A stretch of 64,000 nucleotides of DNA from Symsagittifera roscoffensis (taxonomy: Eukaryota; Xenacoelomorpha; Acoela; Convolutidae). Both the position numbers and the translations under genes were made by a program. The stretch spans positions 1 through 64,000 of the forward strand of contig NW_026970657.1 in assembly GCF_963678635.1 (NCBI RefSeq). The letters run 5' to 3'. Below are positions 11,130 to 22,918 of this stretch, one piece after another; the stretch's first letter is position 1; each line of letters begins with the position of its first letter. The notes under the pieces were generated by a model. It ran no database searches and was not told the origin of the DNA. It saw only the letters and a list, made by a program, of their open reading frames with translations.

Positions 11130-12669
11130 GTGAGTTCAAAGTGACTGGCCAAAAAAATCAAAAGATAAGTCAGGATTGAACGTATAAGAGCTGAGTCTTG
11201 AATGTTCGGGCCGATCATTAACGTACCTGCATCCAGTTTTTATCTTTTGTCATTATTATTGTCGAAAGTTCTCTAAACCTTTGTTTAAAACGATAGTGGT
11301 AAGACATATTGGTAAGACGTTTGATATCCTGTCAAGAAATGATAGTGTGTGGGGGTGAGCTCTCACCTGATCTCTAACTCCAATTCTACAAAAGCCTGCG
11401 ACAGATTAAGGCTGCAACAGTGGTACCTCGTGGAAGTTCTAGACGAATAAAAATGTATCTTGGTTCGAAGAAGAATATCTGGGCTCAGCTAACTAATTTG
11501 CATTGAGCAGACATTCTACCTCTTCTCATAACGGTCAACGAGCATCATAATTAGCATTCTCGAGTTTGATTGGTCAATTTTTTTTCAGGCCAGTATGAAA
11601 AATTAATTGTCTGTTTTTCAAGCATCCGTGACGTTATGTGAGCTCGCCAATTGGAGCTCGCCAGTTGGATTGTATATGAAATTATAAAAAGTTATCGCCG
11701 TAAAGCTGCGACGCGCTTAGTGCGCTTACAAGCGGCCTTGAACCGAGTGTCGGTGTAAATTTGTTTGACCAATTGAACAATTCAGATTCAGGAGTGGATC
11801 GTTGACAGTATGAGATTATAATTTTGGCCCCTTTATACTTATCCAGGCAATTGGTGCGTCAATTTTTCTCGGTAAAACATGTGGGTGGTGTTTAAAAACT
11901 TTTTATCAAGTATCCGCTAAAGGCCGGAATGAAAGAAGTGTTACATTACGAGGCCAAACTGTGCATTCTCTGCATTGTAAGCGGAATCCGCAACAGGACA
12001 AAATCAGATTTGTCGCGGAATCCGCAACATTGCTACATTTTTTTGATCTTCTTTGCTGTTTTGGATTTCACAAACAAATACCTAAATCATTGTACCGCTC
12101 AAAATCGCTCCAAAAATTGGCGAATTTGCGGAATAGTAAATGGTCTTTGACTTTTTGTTATTTCAGAATCTTGCAAAAGTTCATTGTTTGTCATGTAAAA
12201 TGCTATGAGTGCTTTTTGCTGAGAAGTTTTGAAAATTACTATTTTGGTTTTTCGGCTATAAAAACCTTTGTTTGAGCATTAATACCAGAAATACTGCCTC
12301 AAAAAAATGGTTGAAAAAGGTATATTATTACGTGTATTAAGACAAAACCCTGAATGTTCCGCTTGGCCTTTAGTGGTCGCAAACGATTTTTAGCTATTTT
12401 TTGGAAATAATAAGACCATTAGCTTTCCTCAAGCTTTCTGGCCTCGTAATGAAAGCTTTTGAGTGCAGAAGAATTGGCCACGCTTCAATAAGTCGCGCTT
12501 TCATTTTCAACGTCAAGTATAAAATCTATGCGCCTATAATTTAGTCCACAATATGACCAAAAATGCACCTTTTAAGCCGTGATGGTGTATTGAATATTGT
12601 TGATCGCAGTTGAAATACAATCTGGAGTCGGGGAAGTTGGTCGAATCGCGTTCACTTATAATATTTAAG

Positions 12670-12857
12670 GTACCAGTCCGACAGTACATTTCCAGCAACG
12701 AACGACGAGGTCATTGACCTGGTAGCCCCCGGGTCGGACCCTGCAGGAACTCTGGCCACAATTGTGGAACCAGGGCAGTTTTTGCGTTTCCGGGTGTCTT
12801 CAGTGAACGAATGTGGTGACCGCTGGTCGGAAAAAATCGACACCTACTACCGAGCGC
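12670..12857 (+). CDS. Exon B2: duplicate of exon B1
   Basis: 188 nt, differing from 7164-7351 at a single base, a synonymous GGA to GGG change in a Gly codon. The splice sites are the same. The flanking introns differ by many substitutions and a ~55-bp indel, so the exon is the best preserved part of the unit. A downstream exon starting with two bases of phase was not found; it may lie beyond the Polinton or outside the window. Confidence 0.6.
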
Positions 12858-13035
12858 GTAAGTTTCAAGGCATCTTCAAGTTACGCGTGATCAGAAATCC
12901 AGTTGCACAAAATTGTTCGATGTTTTTTTCAAGATATTTGATCTCCAGGTTTCACCAATTTCACAAATTTCAGCCGTTCAAAAAGGTCTCATTTTTACGA
13001 GGAGTATTGTTTCGTGTTCCGGATCCTAAGGAGAG

Positions 13036-13945
13036 CCCGGGTTGACCAAAAATGCTAGTCATACAATTTTCATATACGGAAAAATGCGAATCATACACTT
13101 TTTATGCACTTCCATAAGTACAGAAAATTGCATGAAATGTCTATGATTAGTACTTTTTCATATATGGAAATTGTATGACTAGCATTTTTCCATAGACCAA
13201 AAATATTTATTTTTTACATTTTAACTCCTCAAAATTTTTTTGGTTGTGTTCGTAACCGAACACAAAGGATATAAACCTTGGTTACTCAAACGTAATAAAC
13301 AAAAGTTTGGCCGTCTCGCTTTAAAAATGCAATTGAAACAGCCTGAAATGTTTTAATTCTGTCTCACACAAATAATATAACGAAAGTAACGAACTTTTAA
13401 ATTTTGGCAGAAACTTTCAAAGATGATTAATTCTAAAAGTTGATTTTTTGAATTGCCAGACTTTGATCAAGGCAAAGAAAAACATGTCATACAAAAAGTG
13501 GAGTTTTAAGTGTTTTTGAAAAAAGTTATGAAGAGAAAAGGAAAAAAATCCAATATTAGTATATCCAGGACTACGTTATGCACACAAAAATTTAAATTTT
13601 GCATCCAAATTTTTTTCAAGAAATGTTTGTTTGAGCACGAAAATCAATTCGCGGTTGAAAAAAAAAACAAAAAAATTTTTGCGGGCAATTTCAAAGATAC
13701 GTCGCCATCAAAAAAAGGCTAGACATAAATTTTCCGTATATGGAAAATGAATGGTTAGCATTTTTTTGACAAAAAACGTTCTACGATACACCGAATTTTA
13801 TGCCAAAACAAGATAAAAGTTTTTTGAAAATTCGACGACACCATTTTAGCAAAATGTATGAAATTTGTATGATTAGTATTTTTTCATAGACTTAGTTTAT
13901 GGAACTGTATGATTAGAATTTTTGGTCTATGGAGGTCAATCCGGG
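13036..13945. mobile_element. Foldback / MITE with CCCGGGTTGACC ends (copy 2)
   Basis: Duplicate of 7530-8440, with the same inverted ends and internal motifs. A poly-G run of about 15 abuts the right end. Confidence 0.65.
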
Positions 13946-14494
13946 GGGGGGGGGGGGTCTTCACGTAAAACAAAATCCTAGGAAAGAGTTCCTTTATTAT
14001 TTGGAGGACCCTATCCTGGGATTTTGAAAGTGAACGTAAGTTCCCGCCCTTAGAGTCAAAGGCACCCTACTTAGGATCTTGTTAAGCTGAGCTTAAAAAT
14101 CGGGACGCGATACCATAATTACTTCTAATTTCCTTGAAGGAGGTCCCTTTTCCCGCGATAATTAAATTTATTCATCCTTATTCTTGAACTTTTCTTTTTC
14201 GTCCTTGTTTCATTTCTTGTCCTTGGGTATCAATTCCTGGCTTTCTTTCTTTTCGTGGAATTTTGTCATGCTTTTTATATTAAAATTGAACAAAAGGATT
14301 TGTCATATTTGATTGAACTAACACTTGATTTTCGCCAACTAGTTTATTTGCCTGAAACTATTTATGTTGAAACAGTGGTTGAGCCCAAAAGGAACTTTTT
14401 ATTACTGTAAAATTGGTAAAAACTATTTCGAGTTTTTGTCGGAGTATCAAAAGGACGAGCAGTAGAACTTATCTCAAAATATATGTTTCAAAAT

Positions 14495-16989
14495 TTAAAG
14501 CTTATTGTTTTGGTTTTCTTTGCGTTGTTTTTTAGATGGTCTTTCTTCTGAAACTTCCGTTAAAATAAATGGGTTATTTATAGGACCTCGTTCAAGGACT
14601 TGGCTACTAGAAGCTTTTTCTTCTCCCAGCTTTGTTTCTGAGTAGGGCCGCTTTAAAAATCCCCAATCCGGAAATTGAATATCGGGCGAACTGTTATCAG
14701 CTTCATTATATGGTGTCCGTGTAAATGACTTCTAGAAAAGCATATTCATCGTTGACCTTATGGCAAAAAGGAACTTTTGAATTGCTGTCGAAAAGGAGAA
14801 ATCGTTTTTTATCGAATGGTGATAATGCAAGTTTGTTTTGTTTTACTGTCATATTCGCGAGACCTTTGGAAACTATATTATAGTTGTACACTCTCATTGC
14901 TTTTCCATTGAATAATGCGTCCCTGAAGTTTTGGTGGTCCAGTTCTCGCTGTGCAATCCGTTGTATGCGTTTGGCACTCAATTTTTGAGTGCCTTCTAAA
15001 CACAAGCAAAATTTTTATTTTTTTCAAGGCAGGGGATAATTTCATTTCACTTCTGAAACTCAATTTATGCCGAACAAAATTTTTTTCAAATTACTACAGA
15101 GCAGGTGACTCTAAATTATAATTAAAAAAGAAAAAAAAGATTAAATATGTTTTCAGATAAATCAAAGCTTAGGCATTATTGAATAACGTTGCCTAAAGCA
15201 GCTGAATACCCATAGTTTATTGCCACAAGTTAAGGGGGGAGTGAGGGAGGTTGGTGGTGATGGTAACTTTTTCTGTAAAAAGGGAAGAATAAGGGTGGAA
15301 GGTAGGTTGGCTTAAGTTGGGATTTTGGACGACCGAATATAATTTCGGTTTTAGGGCGATGAAAGCTCTGATGGGCTTCCCACCAATCTCGTCTTTATTT
15401 TTTCGCACAACTTTTTTGTTTGTATCGTCGAAAAAAAATGACTCTAATCATAAGTTGAAAATAACTAAAATTGATACGAAAAATTGTAGTCAGTTTTTCT
15501 TTTCTGTAAATCTCGCTAAATGTCGTCAGTTTTTATGTTATAAATAAAACGATTCGTGTCGTAGTATAAGAGTTCCAAGTTCCGATTCGGTTTCAATTTT
15601 TGATAATGAAATGTAAACATGAAACGCTTGGCGAGGTCTGAGATTGTTGCAGCAACTATCATAGGTTTGTCCCATAATAATTTGTTACTGAAAACCTGAT
15701 TATGGCTAATTGGTCGTAAACGATTTGAAAGCTCTTGAACCTGCTCAGAGCTGTTTTTTGATGAAGTTCTCTCTCTCTCTTTCCTAATAGTCTCAAGCTT
15801 TTTTTTTCTTACTTAGACTCCATTGTCTTACCGAATGCTGAATTAACAATTGATCTGTAAAAACTCTACTGAAATTTTTTTAACGCGGTTTTTCGTAGGC
15901 GAATGTTGAGGTCGACAAAGCGTGCCAACAATTCTAGCTCGTAGTACAACTTTAGGGTAAGATAAGGCAAAACATAGGTCTGTAGAAGCTTTGGCACCTT
16001 TGGCAGTGTGGTGATTCTCAATTTTTTCCATCATGTCCATTTGGTCGTTGCTCATTGTCAGCGAGTAAATAATCAGCGAGAAAAGCGCATGTTTTGTCCT
16101 TGAACATTTTGAGATATACTGAGATTGTCAAGGACATATATTATTTTTTCAGATGAGGGTTTTACAGAAAAACTGTTTTTCCAGATTGCCTTTCGCCAGC
16201 GCTTTGATTACAAAGTGTAGATCATAATTTGACAAACTATGGCTACCACTCGAATGTGATTTTTTTTTCTTCTATTAAAGTTACACTCATGTGCTCAACC
16301 CGAGAACTTGTTGGTGTAGTGGCCATGATTAAGTACCACTTGATCATTGTCAGAAAAACCGTTCTCACATATCCAACAAACCGTAGCATCTTCCCATTCG
16401 TGGCCTGTTATACCGGTGAAACCGTAAAAAAAATTCTACGTAAATTTGTCTCGCTAACGTTTCAACGGAGCTAATTAACTCTTCCATCACATTCAGTCTA
16501 CTTTTAAGCTCAAGTTTTAACAGTTTTGTTTTACCAAAATCGATTTCTTTTAAGGCGTAGCCGCACGGTTGATGGATTTCAATCATTTGCATGCTAGATT
16601 CTGCAGATCAGATTGTGGTCCATATACTGGCAAGAGCAGTGATTCCAAATCAAATCAGATTACTCTACCTACTTTCACATGTTATTGCACATTGTTCGGG
16701 CCCCATTTGACTCTTTCCAGTATGAGAGCATCTTTTTCCTCCTTGTTTTTCATCATGATTTGAAGCAAATCCATTTGTTTTTCACCAACTTTGAGATCGT
16801 ATCGGCGCAATTTTCTTCTGCAAGCGCTTTCAGTTGGGCAGCGGAAGAGATCATGTCGATGCCATCCCAAAATGGCAATGCGTGCTTCTTCAGCAAATTT
16901 TGGAAATCTCGCTTTGTAGTCATGTAATGCGCCAGCTCGACGTGCTCTCGACAGACTCTCGAATGATTTGAGACGCTCATCGCAAACAA
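14495..16989 (-). pseudogene. Protein-primed family B DNA polymerase (pPolB), broken
   Basis: The polymerase would replicate the transposon genome using a terminal protein. An N-terminal coiled region (16989-16700) is followed at about 16400-16260 by a zinc/HNH-like block (CWIC, then HGHYT and HECN) with an in-frame TGA inside it, and then NYDLHFVIKALA at about 16220. The central exonuclease and palm A/B region is missing. Coding sense resumes at 15840 with AFGKTMES, then LWDKPM (about 15670), the motif C region at about 15560 reading YYDTNRF instead of YxDTDS, KNKDEIGGKPI at about 15400, and C-terminal FRDALFNGK at about 14910. Several stops and frameshifts separate these blocks, so it cannot be functional. 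Confidence 0.85.
15843..16190 (-). other. Unmatched stretch inside the polymerase pseudogene
   Basis: A 70-codon open frame (15843-16055) sits where the exonuclease and palm domains should be. I see no polymerase motif in it. It is either scrambled remnant or unrelated filler at a deletion point. Confidence 0.4.
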
Positions 16990-17373
16990 ATTGGGAAGGA
17001 GAAAGAGGAAGGATCTTGTGAAGATTTGTTCTTGTCTTCTCTAGTTCCTTTTAGAGCTCAGTATTTTTTGCACTGCTGGCAAGGAACAGGTGTCGTGATA
17101 GAAGTAGAGTTTGGCTTTGTTTGTTGAAGTTACTTAAGTAATTCAGTAAAAATTCAAGTTTGAAATAAAACTGGTTTTGAAGAAGACCAAACGAGAACTG
17201 ACTATGATTAAAAACTAAGAGTTTTGCGAATAGGGACAACAAAACCATTTACGAGAGTTGTACTTCGTTCAAGTGCAAGACTTTGTATTTTAAAAAAGTG
17301 ATTCAATTAGCGCCTCAAAATTATCCTGTTATTTTTAAGGGGTAGCATTACATTTTTTTAAAAGTTTGGCTCT
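16990..17373. other. AT-rich spacer, nothing recognised
   Basis: Only short frames of biased composition are present. It lies between the polymerase N terminus and the 551-bp tandem repeats. Confidence 0.4.
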
Positions 17374-18470
17374 TTTTAGGGAACTGGCTTAGACTTTCAA
17401 TTGTTCTATCAGCGTTAAATTTTAAAATTTGGAGCTTAGAATGTTTCAGACTGAGCCTAATAATTTTTTAAATAGTTTTAACTGGGAAACGCAATTTTTC
17501 ATTGATTTCAAACCCAATTCTTGGTTCGCTTAAACAGGAATCAAGAAAAGTAGAAAAATGACATTAAAGTGTTCAAAAATTAAGGCCCTCAACTATATAA
17601 TATGATTTAGTTGAACTTTGAAAAACTAAATAAAAAATAAAAATTTCGCAAAATGGATATTTTGATAGATGCAGATGCATGATAAGCATAGATTGTCATT
17701 CAAGTATGTTTAAAGGATCTCAAAATCAAGGTTTTGTGAGTAATGTACCGTTAAATTTTTCCTAACAAGTCATTCGAAAATTTAAGGCATGGCCCTTTGG
17801 TTTAAGGGGCAATAGCTAACCCGGGGTTCTTTGTCGCTACGCTCCTCGGGAACGCCTCCCGTTCGGTAGAGTCAAGTGAAAAAAATAATAATTTTTAACT
17901 ACATTAGTAGAACATGTTTTTCATTTTTAGGGAACTGGCTTAGACTTTCAATTGTTCTTTCGGTGTTAAATTTTAAAATTTGGAGCTTAGAAAATTTCAG
18001 ACTGAGCCTAATAATTTTTTAAATAGTTTTAACTGGGAAACGCATTTTTCATTGATTTCCAACCCAATTCTTGGTTCGCTTAAACAGGAATCAAGAAAAG
18101 TAGAAAAATGACGTTAAAGTGTTCAAAAAAATAAGGCCCTCAACTATATAATATGCTTTAGTTGAACTTTGAAAAACTAAATTAAAAATGAAAGTTTTGC
18201 AAAATGGATATTTTGATGGATGCAGATGCATGATAAGCATAGATTGTCATTCGAGTATGCTTAAAAGATCTCAAAATCAAGGTTTTGTGAGTAATCTACC
18301 GTTAAATTTTTCCTATCATGTCATTCAAAATTTAAGGCTTGGCCCTTTGGTTTAAGGGGCAATAGCTAACCCGGCGTTCTTCGTCACTACGCTCCTCGGG
18401 AACGCCTTCTGTTCGGTAGAGTCAAGTGAAAAAAATAATAACTTCTAACTACATTAGTGGAACAAGTTTT
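17374..18470. repeat. Two tandem copies of a 551-bp repeat
   Basis: The block starting TTTTAGGGAACTGGCTTAGA at 17374 repeats at 17925 with an offset of 551 bp and a few per cent divergence. Each copy carries a GC-rich patch (CAATAGCTAACCCGG...CTACGCTCCTCGGGAACGCC) at about 17810 and 18360. The same patch occurs inverted at 21585-21660. Confidence 0.9.
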
Positions 18471-19456
18471 TCATTGTGTGAAAAAAAACTAAATCAAATT
18501 AAAAATTGTTCTGAAAATCAGTCAAAATCAGTACCGTAAAATTTTTTTATCTCGAGCCCACTCTACTTGTCGTTTCAAAACTTAAAAAAACTTAACTGTG
18601 TAAAGTTTTTTTGGTCATTTTTATCGCAAAGCATTTATTCTCATTTTAAGATCGTGTAAATGTGCGATAAGAGTTTGTTAGGAGCTATATAATGCCCAAG
18701 TAGGGCTAGCGTAAAACTTAAAAAAAATCAATGAGAGTAGACGAGTAAAGACTTGTGAGTTTTTGAGAAAATCTGATTTTGTGTAAGTATATAGAAAAAA
18801 AACTGGGAAAAAGTATTTATCTCCAAACCCATTGAGACTACCCTAAATCAATTTGCCACGATCTTCTGAGCAGGGCTTAGGGTCATGATTATTTTTTAAG
18901 AAAAACAAACATAAATTTTTTATTCTCATTTTAAACTAAAAAATGGTCTTTTTACACGTATTATGGCTAAAACACTCTGTTTTACTTTGCGTAAGACCTG
19001 TTTAACCCCACCGGGCACAAAAAATAAGAGAGATAGAGCAGAGAGTGTTCAAAAAAAGCCAAACAAAAATGGTTGTACAGCCAACATGAAAATGTTGGAC
19101 CCTTCTATATTTATCTTTCTTTTGAAAAGAAAGCAATATCTTAAAAGGAAAATGAAAATGGGTTTCACTAATGGGCAAGTTGTTTTCCCTCTCTCTCTCA
19201 ATTTTTTTGGAACAAGAGTTTTATTGAACAATTATTCTAGATTTATGATGCTTTTTAGTTTGTTCAATAAGTTTTTCTAACATTTTGCTGAAAATGTTAC
19301 AGAGCAAACTTTCATTGATCTACTAGGTGAGATAAATAGTGGGACAATTAATATACGCACGGTCATGTTGAAACAAATTAAAAATCTATTCAAACGAAAT
19401 TGAAAATATAAGACCTCAGGATAATCGAAACAAAATAAAACTTTTGTTTAAGCTAT
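18471..19456. other. No gene supported; one 105-codon plus-strand frame of no recognisable family
   Basis: The frame at 18963-19280 is lysine-rich and low in information and resembles nothing I know. The rest is A/T-rich spacer. Confidence 0.4.
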
Positions 19457-19908
19457 GAGATCTCGAAATTGTAGTTTTCTCTTCTTGGGGCATAGCAAGC
19501 TGCATTTGGAGGGGTTCCTTGAATGATAAATGGGGTCAGTAGCTCAATTGTCTCCGCACTCTCTGTCGATGAAATCCGAGAATCCGAATTGGAAGTTGAT
19601 GGTTCAGGAGCAGTAGTTGAAACTGCCTCCCTAACAAATGACTCGGGAGAAGTTTTTGTGGGAAAATTTCAGTACGATTTGCGCTCTGCGTAATAGCGAA
19701 TACATCCCTCCTGATTTTTATCAAGTGGGATTGACTGGCAGTCATACGCGAAGACAATTTTTTTAGGAGACTGCTCGAGCGAGGTTTTGTCGTTTATCTC
19801 AGTCTTTTCTAATGCCGAATAATTCTCGTTGATAGTGCAACTCTCGTACATTCTTTTTCGGTTCTGTCGAAGTAGATCGATATGATCAAGCAGGTAGTTT
19901 GGCAGCAT
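19457..19908 (-). pseudogene. Unrecognised minus-strand frame with one internal stop
   Basis: A frame of about 150 codons starting MLPNYLLDHIDLL, polar and then Ser/Thr/Glu-rich (about residues 85-130), is interrupted by one TGA at about codon 80. It lies between capsid and polymerase of the Polinton on the same strand, so it may be one of its accessory proteins, or belong to the DNA inserted between the inverted GC patches. No function can be assigned. Confidence 0.35.
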
Positions 19909-21207
19909 TATCTGATTTTTTGTACTTCATTACTCGTTGTGATTGCCGCCGTTGTTTTGTTTGAATGGACTTGCTCTAGACGAAGAGACTCTCTTTCACT
20001 AATGATGGATGACCGTAATCGTGATTAGACAGTGATATTATTTGTAAAGGACTAGTCATGACTTGAAAATGTCTGAGTTTTGTTAAAATGATAAGACTGA
20101 ATTACCGAAGTGAAATTGAAAGAAAGAGACGTATGAAAAGCTTATTGAATGGAATAAGATCAAGAAAGGGTGGCATGACTCAGTTAGATAAAAACTAGTA
20201 AATTTTTAGGCAAAGCTATCATTTTTTTGTTCTTTTACGCCATGACGCCTAAGGTCATGTTAAGAAAGCAAGTAAAAATCAGATTTATGTGATAGCTTTA
20301 ATATAGGGGCTACAGGCGAAAGCACTCAGGTTCAAGTTTTCTTGTTAGTTTGCAAGACGTTCTGTTTCATGCTGTTAAAGTTGCATTACCATGATTCACA
20401 GCAGTTCTTAAATCAACCGTCCTAATAATAAACACAAGAAATTTTGTTAGAGCATACCTGGGGGAAAAAGCAAACAAGTACCCATATAAAATCAGGTTTA
20501 TCGTTAGAGACATTATTTCCTTGGTGATTAAGCTTCATCATTATGGCTTCAGGCGCTCGTAAAGTTGTCACAAAAATTTTTATTTCGGGATGATATGTCT
20601 CTTATACTGTGCTCAGTCATTCAGCAACGTAGGACCCTTCTATATTCTTCCACACTAAAACCAGTGGGTTGTCATTCATTTATAATCCACGCTTCTCTTG
20701 AAACGGATATTGACTAATTCGATGATTTTCGGGTCAACTGGTGAATTTGAGTCCTTGGCAGGTGATTACAAAAGAATAAAAAAATGACAAAGGAAAAAAA
20801 CGCGATGTGACTGAAAGTCTTAGATTAAAGCGAAATAAGTCTAAGAAGTTTTCATGCTCGGAAGAAGAATGCGAAAACTAAATATTGACAACTCGTTAGT
20901 TAATTAAAACGACAAAGCATTGGTTGAAGCATTGTATGAGCAATGCCCTTATGATTTCAAACAAATCCGTAAAAATTACAATTTTTTCATCCCTAATCAT
21001 AAACCCAATTTTTCTAACTTTGCTTTAAATGCAACTTTGCGGCATCCTATCATTCGAATAAATTTGATTTTGCAATCATTTGATTTACAATTAAAAACAT
21101 AATCATGTGCTTGTCAAATTCGTTAATAAGTCTACTGATTTTTAAACAAGATGACTTTAAAAGCATTCGTCGTGCCTTGCTTTCTCTCTACATTCTAATA
21201 CTTAATT
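19909..21207. other. AT-rich DNA with one short plus-strand frame
   Basis: A 60-codon plus frame (20920-21102) is in phase with the one at 21208-21534 but separated from it by stops. Nothing else was seen. Confidence 0.4.
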
Positions 21208-21534
21208 GTGGGTTGCTCCAAGTTTCAACTGTTCGACCCTCTGATGGAAAAATTGAAAGTATCTGTGAACTATAATTTTATCAATAATCTAGAGGTTGAT
21301 TGTGTTCCATTTTGCAGACGATTGCCTCAAATTTTCTTCGGCGCGCAGACTGAATCTGTTCAAACTCAAACAGACTTAATTACTAATGTAACAATTGAAC
21401 GCTTTACTAATATTTTGACTCCTGAAAATGCTGCTGTGTTTTCTACAAACATTGACATAATTTTAAGTGGGTATGGTTGTATAAAAATTGATTCAAACCC
21501 TTTGTTTGGGAAATTTATTATGGAAAAAAATTAA
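21208..21534 (+). CDS. Unrecognised 108-codon frame, possible gene remnant
   Basis: An open frame with balanced amino-acid use (for example LEVDCVPFCRRLPQIFFGAQ), opposite in strand to the Polinton genes. The TTG-initiated start is not convincing, and the in-phase frame upstream at 20920-21102 suggests a longer decayed gene. It ends about 50 bp before the inverted GC-rich patch, so it may belong to an element inserted in the Polinton. No family recognised. Confidence 0.3.
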   Translation: MGCSKFQLFDPLMEKLKVSVNYNFINNLEVDCVPFCRRLPQIFFGAQTESVQTQTDLITNVTIERFTNILTPENAAVFSTNIDIILSGYGCIKIDSNPLFGKFIMEKN

Positions 21535-21584
21535 AGTTTTCAATTTTTTTTCTCTTGTATAAAAAATGTTGCCACACCAGCAGG

Positions 21585-21665
21585 ATGCGTTTTCGAGGAG
21601 CGTAGCGATGAGCAACGCCGGGTTAGCTATTGCCTGCCAAATTAAATGGCCATGCTTTATTTTTT
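21585..21665. repeat. Inverted mate of the GC-rich patch at 17.8 and 18.36 kb
   Basis: GAGGAGCGTAGCGATGAGCA followed by CGCCGGGTTAGCTATTGCC is the reverse complement, with a few differences, of the patches inside the 551-bp repeats. The two sets bracket about 3.2-3.8 kb that separates the Polinton capsid from its polymerase. Confidence 0.75.
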
Positions 21666-21740
21666 CGAAGGACTTGATCCGAAATTTTTCGGGCTTCTAC
21701 TAAATTTGTAGAAAAAAACTGTTGTTGTTAAGAATGAATT

Positions 21741-22370
21741 TTAAAAAAAAGAATTTATAAACTTTACGAAAACACCATTAAAATAGTTGAGAAAAACATA
21801 AGTAAATAATATTTTGACGTTCTTACCGAGAGCTGCGTGGAACTTGAGTTTAACCAAAATATTGCAATCGATGTTATTGTAACTGGTCGGTTTCTTCAAC
21901 AAAGTTTTTTCTATCGATGCGAGAGCATAGTCAGTCACAGTCAGCTTTCTGACATAGAGATCAGCTGCAATTGTTTGAACCTTGTAGTGCTTAGCTACAT
22001 CTTCAGATATGACAACAAAGTCGTTAGGAGAACGTCTAAGAGACAATCTACTTGTCACACCGCTAAATAGGTGCCTGTCAAATAGCTTCAGCTTGTTCGA
22101 TGTCGCAAGGAGAGCTTTACGCTCTGCAACATCCTTAGCTCTCTTTCTATAACTTCCATTATCCCATGGGTTTTCTTCATAATAATAACCTTGAAGAGTC
22201 AACCGTGTTTTCTTGGCATCATTACCCTATGAAAACTTGGTCTCAATAAAGGTTGCATGGACAAAATTAGCCTTGGTAAATGATATTTTTACGCGATTCA
22301 GAGACAGCATGCACTCACAAATTATGAAGATAACGGATTATTAACAAAATACGGCGTATACCTGTGTGCC
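21741..22370 (-). pseudogene. Polinton major capsid-like protein, internally deleted
   Basis: An open frame of 153 codons contains LQGYYYEENPWD, LRRSPNDFVVISEDVAKHY and LYVRKLTVTDYALASIEKTL, typical of the capsid of nematode-type Polintons. Upstream, in other frames, FVNN and FIETKFS-like pieces extend it to about 22370. After the segment ending KKPTSYN the sequence jumps to a C-terminal block (CNILVKLKFHAALGKNV), which by family length implies loss of roughly 100-200 residues. It is not functional. Confidence 0.75.
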
Positions 22371-22640
22371 TTTTTTTAGCATGCGTTCGAAGCAAGGCTC
22401 GTACATTTCGTACGTTGCAGATCAATGAACTTGTTTCCGTCGCCGAGTACTTCAAACTAGAGTGTAGGACCATCGTGAGTAGGAAGGTCCAATTTGTTGC
22501 GTGAATGCTTTTTCAGAAATGACAGGTAGAGGCGGGTTTTCAAATAAGTCCATCGAGCTGTGAGTTGCTTCACACAGGACTAAATTCGACATCATTTTTG
22601 ACCGTTATTCTTTTCGGATGACTTTCTCCAGATCTACTTC
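22371..22640 (-). other. Decayed start of capsid region, stops in all frames
   Basis: This would encode the capsid N terminus by position, but no continuous sense remains that I can align by eye. Confidence 0.3.
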
Positions 22641-22649
22641 CTCCTGCTA

Positions 22650-22910
22650 CTTGCTTTTTAATTATTTTTCTGAGCGTGCTTTTTTTGCCTACTTAGAGCT
22701 TTTTCTTTCTGTTGCAACTTCTTTCAGTTCTGGAGCTGCCTGAGGAAAGAGCTCGTTTCCGATCTTTTTTGCTGCTGGTATCACAAATTTTCGAGCCGAT
22801 GGAACTGCCACTCTTCCTATCCCCAAGGCTAATGAACTGAAACCACTGCCTCTTTGTCTTTAATGTCCCGAAAAATGTGATAGGTTTGCTTGATTGTGGT
22901 AATATGAATC
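22650..22910 (-). pseudogene. Possible pVI-like minor virion protein, decayed
   Basis: A frame reading FSSLALGIGRVAVPSARKF and then AAKKIGNELFPQ, followed by a Lys/Arg-rich tail, has the amphipathic plus basic layout of the adenovirus pVI-like protein of Polintons. It sits directly after the penton stop, which is where such a gene is expected. Identification rests on pattern and position only. Confidence 0.4.
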
Positions 22911-22918
22911 CATTTTGA

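Larger units (their letters stand above)
9309..14820. repeat. Tandem duplication unit, copy 2
   Basis: This is the second copy of the 5.45-kb unit, 5512 bp long. Beyond 14820 the polymerase pseudogene continues uninterrupted on the minus strand, so copy 2 keeps the original right flank and copy 1 ends where the duplication joined. Copy 2 has about 55 bp near 12087-12145 that copy 1 lacks, and a longer C run at 10058-10079. Confidence 0.95.
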
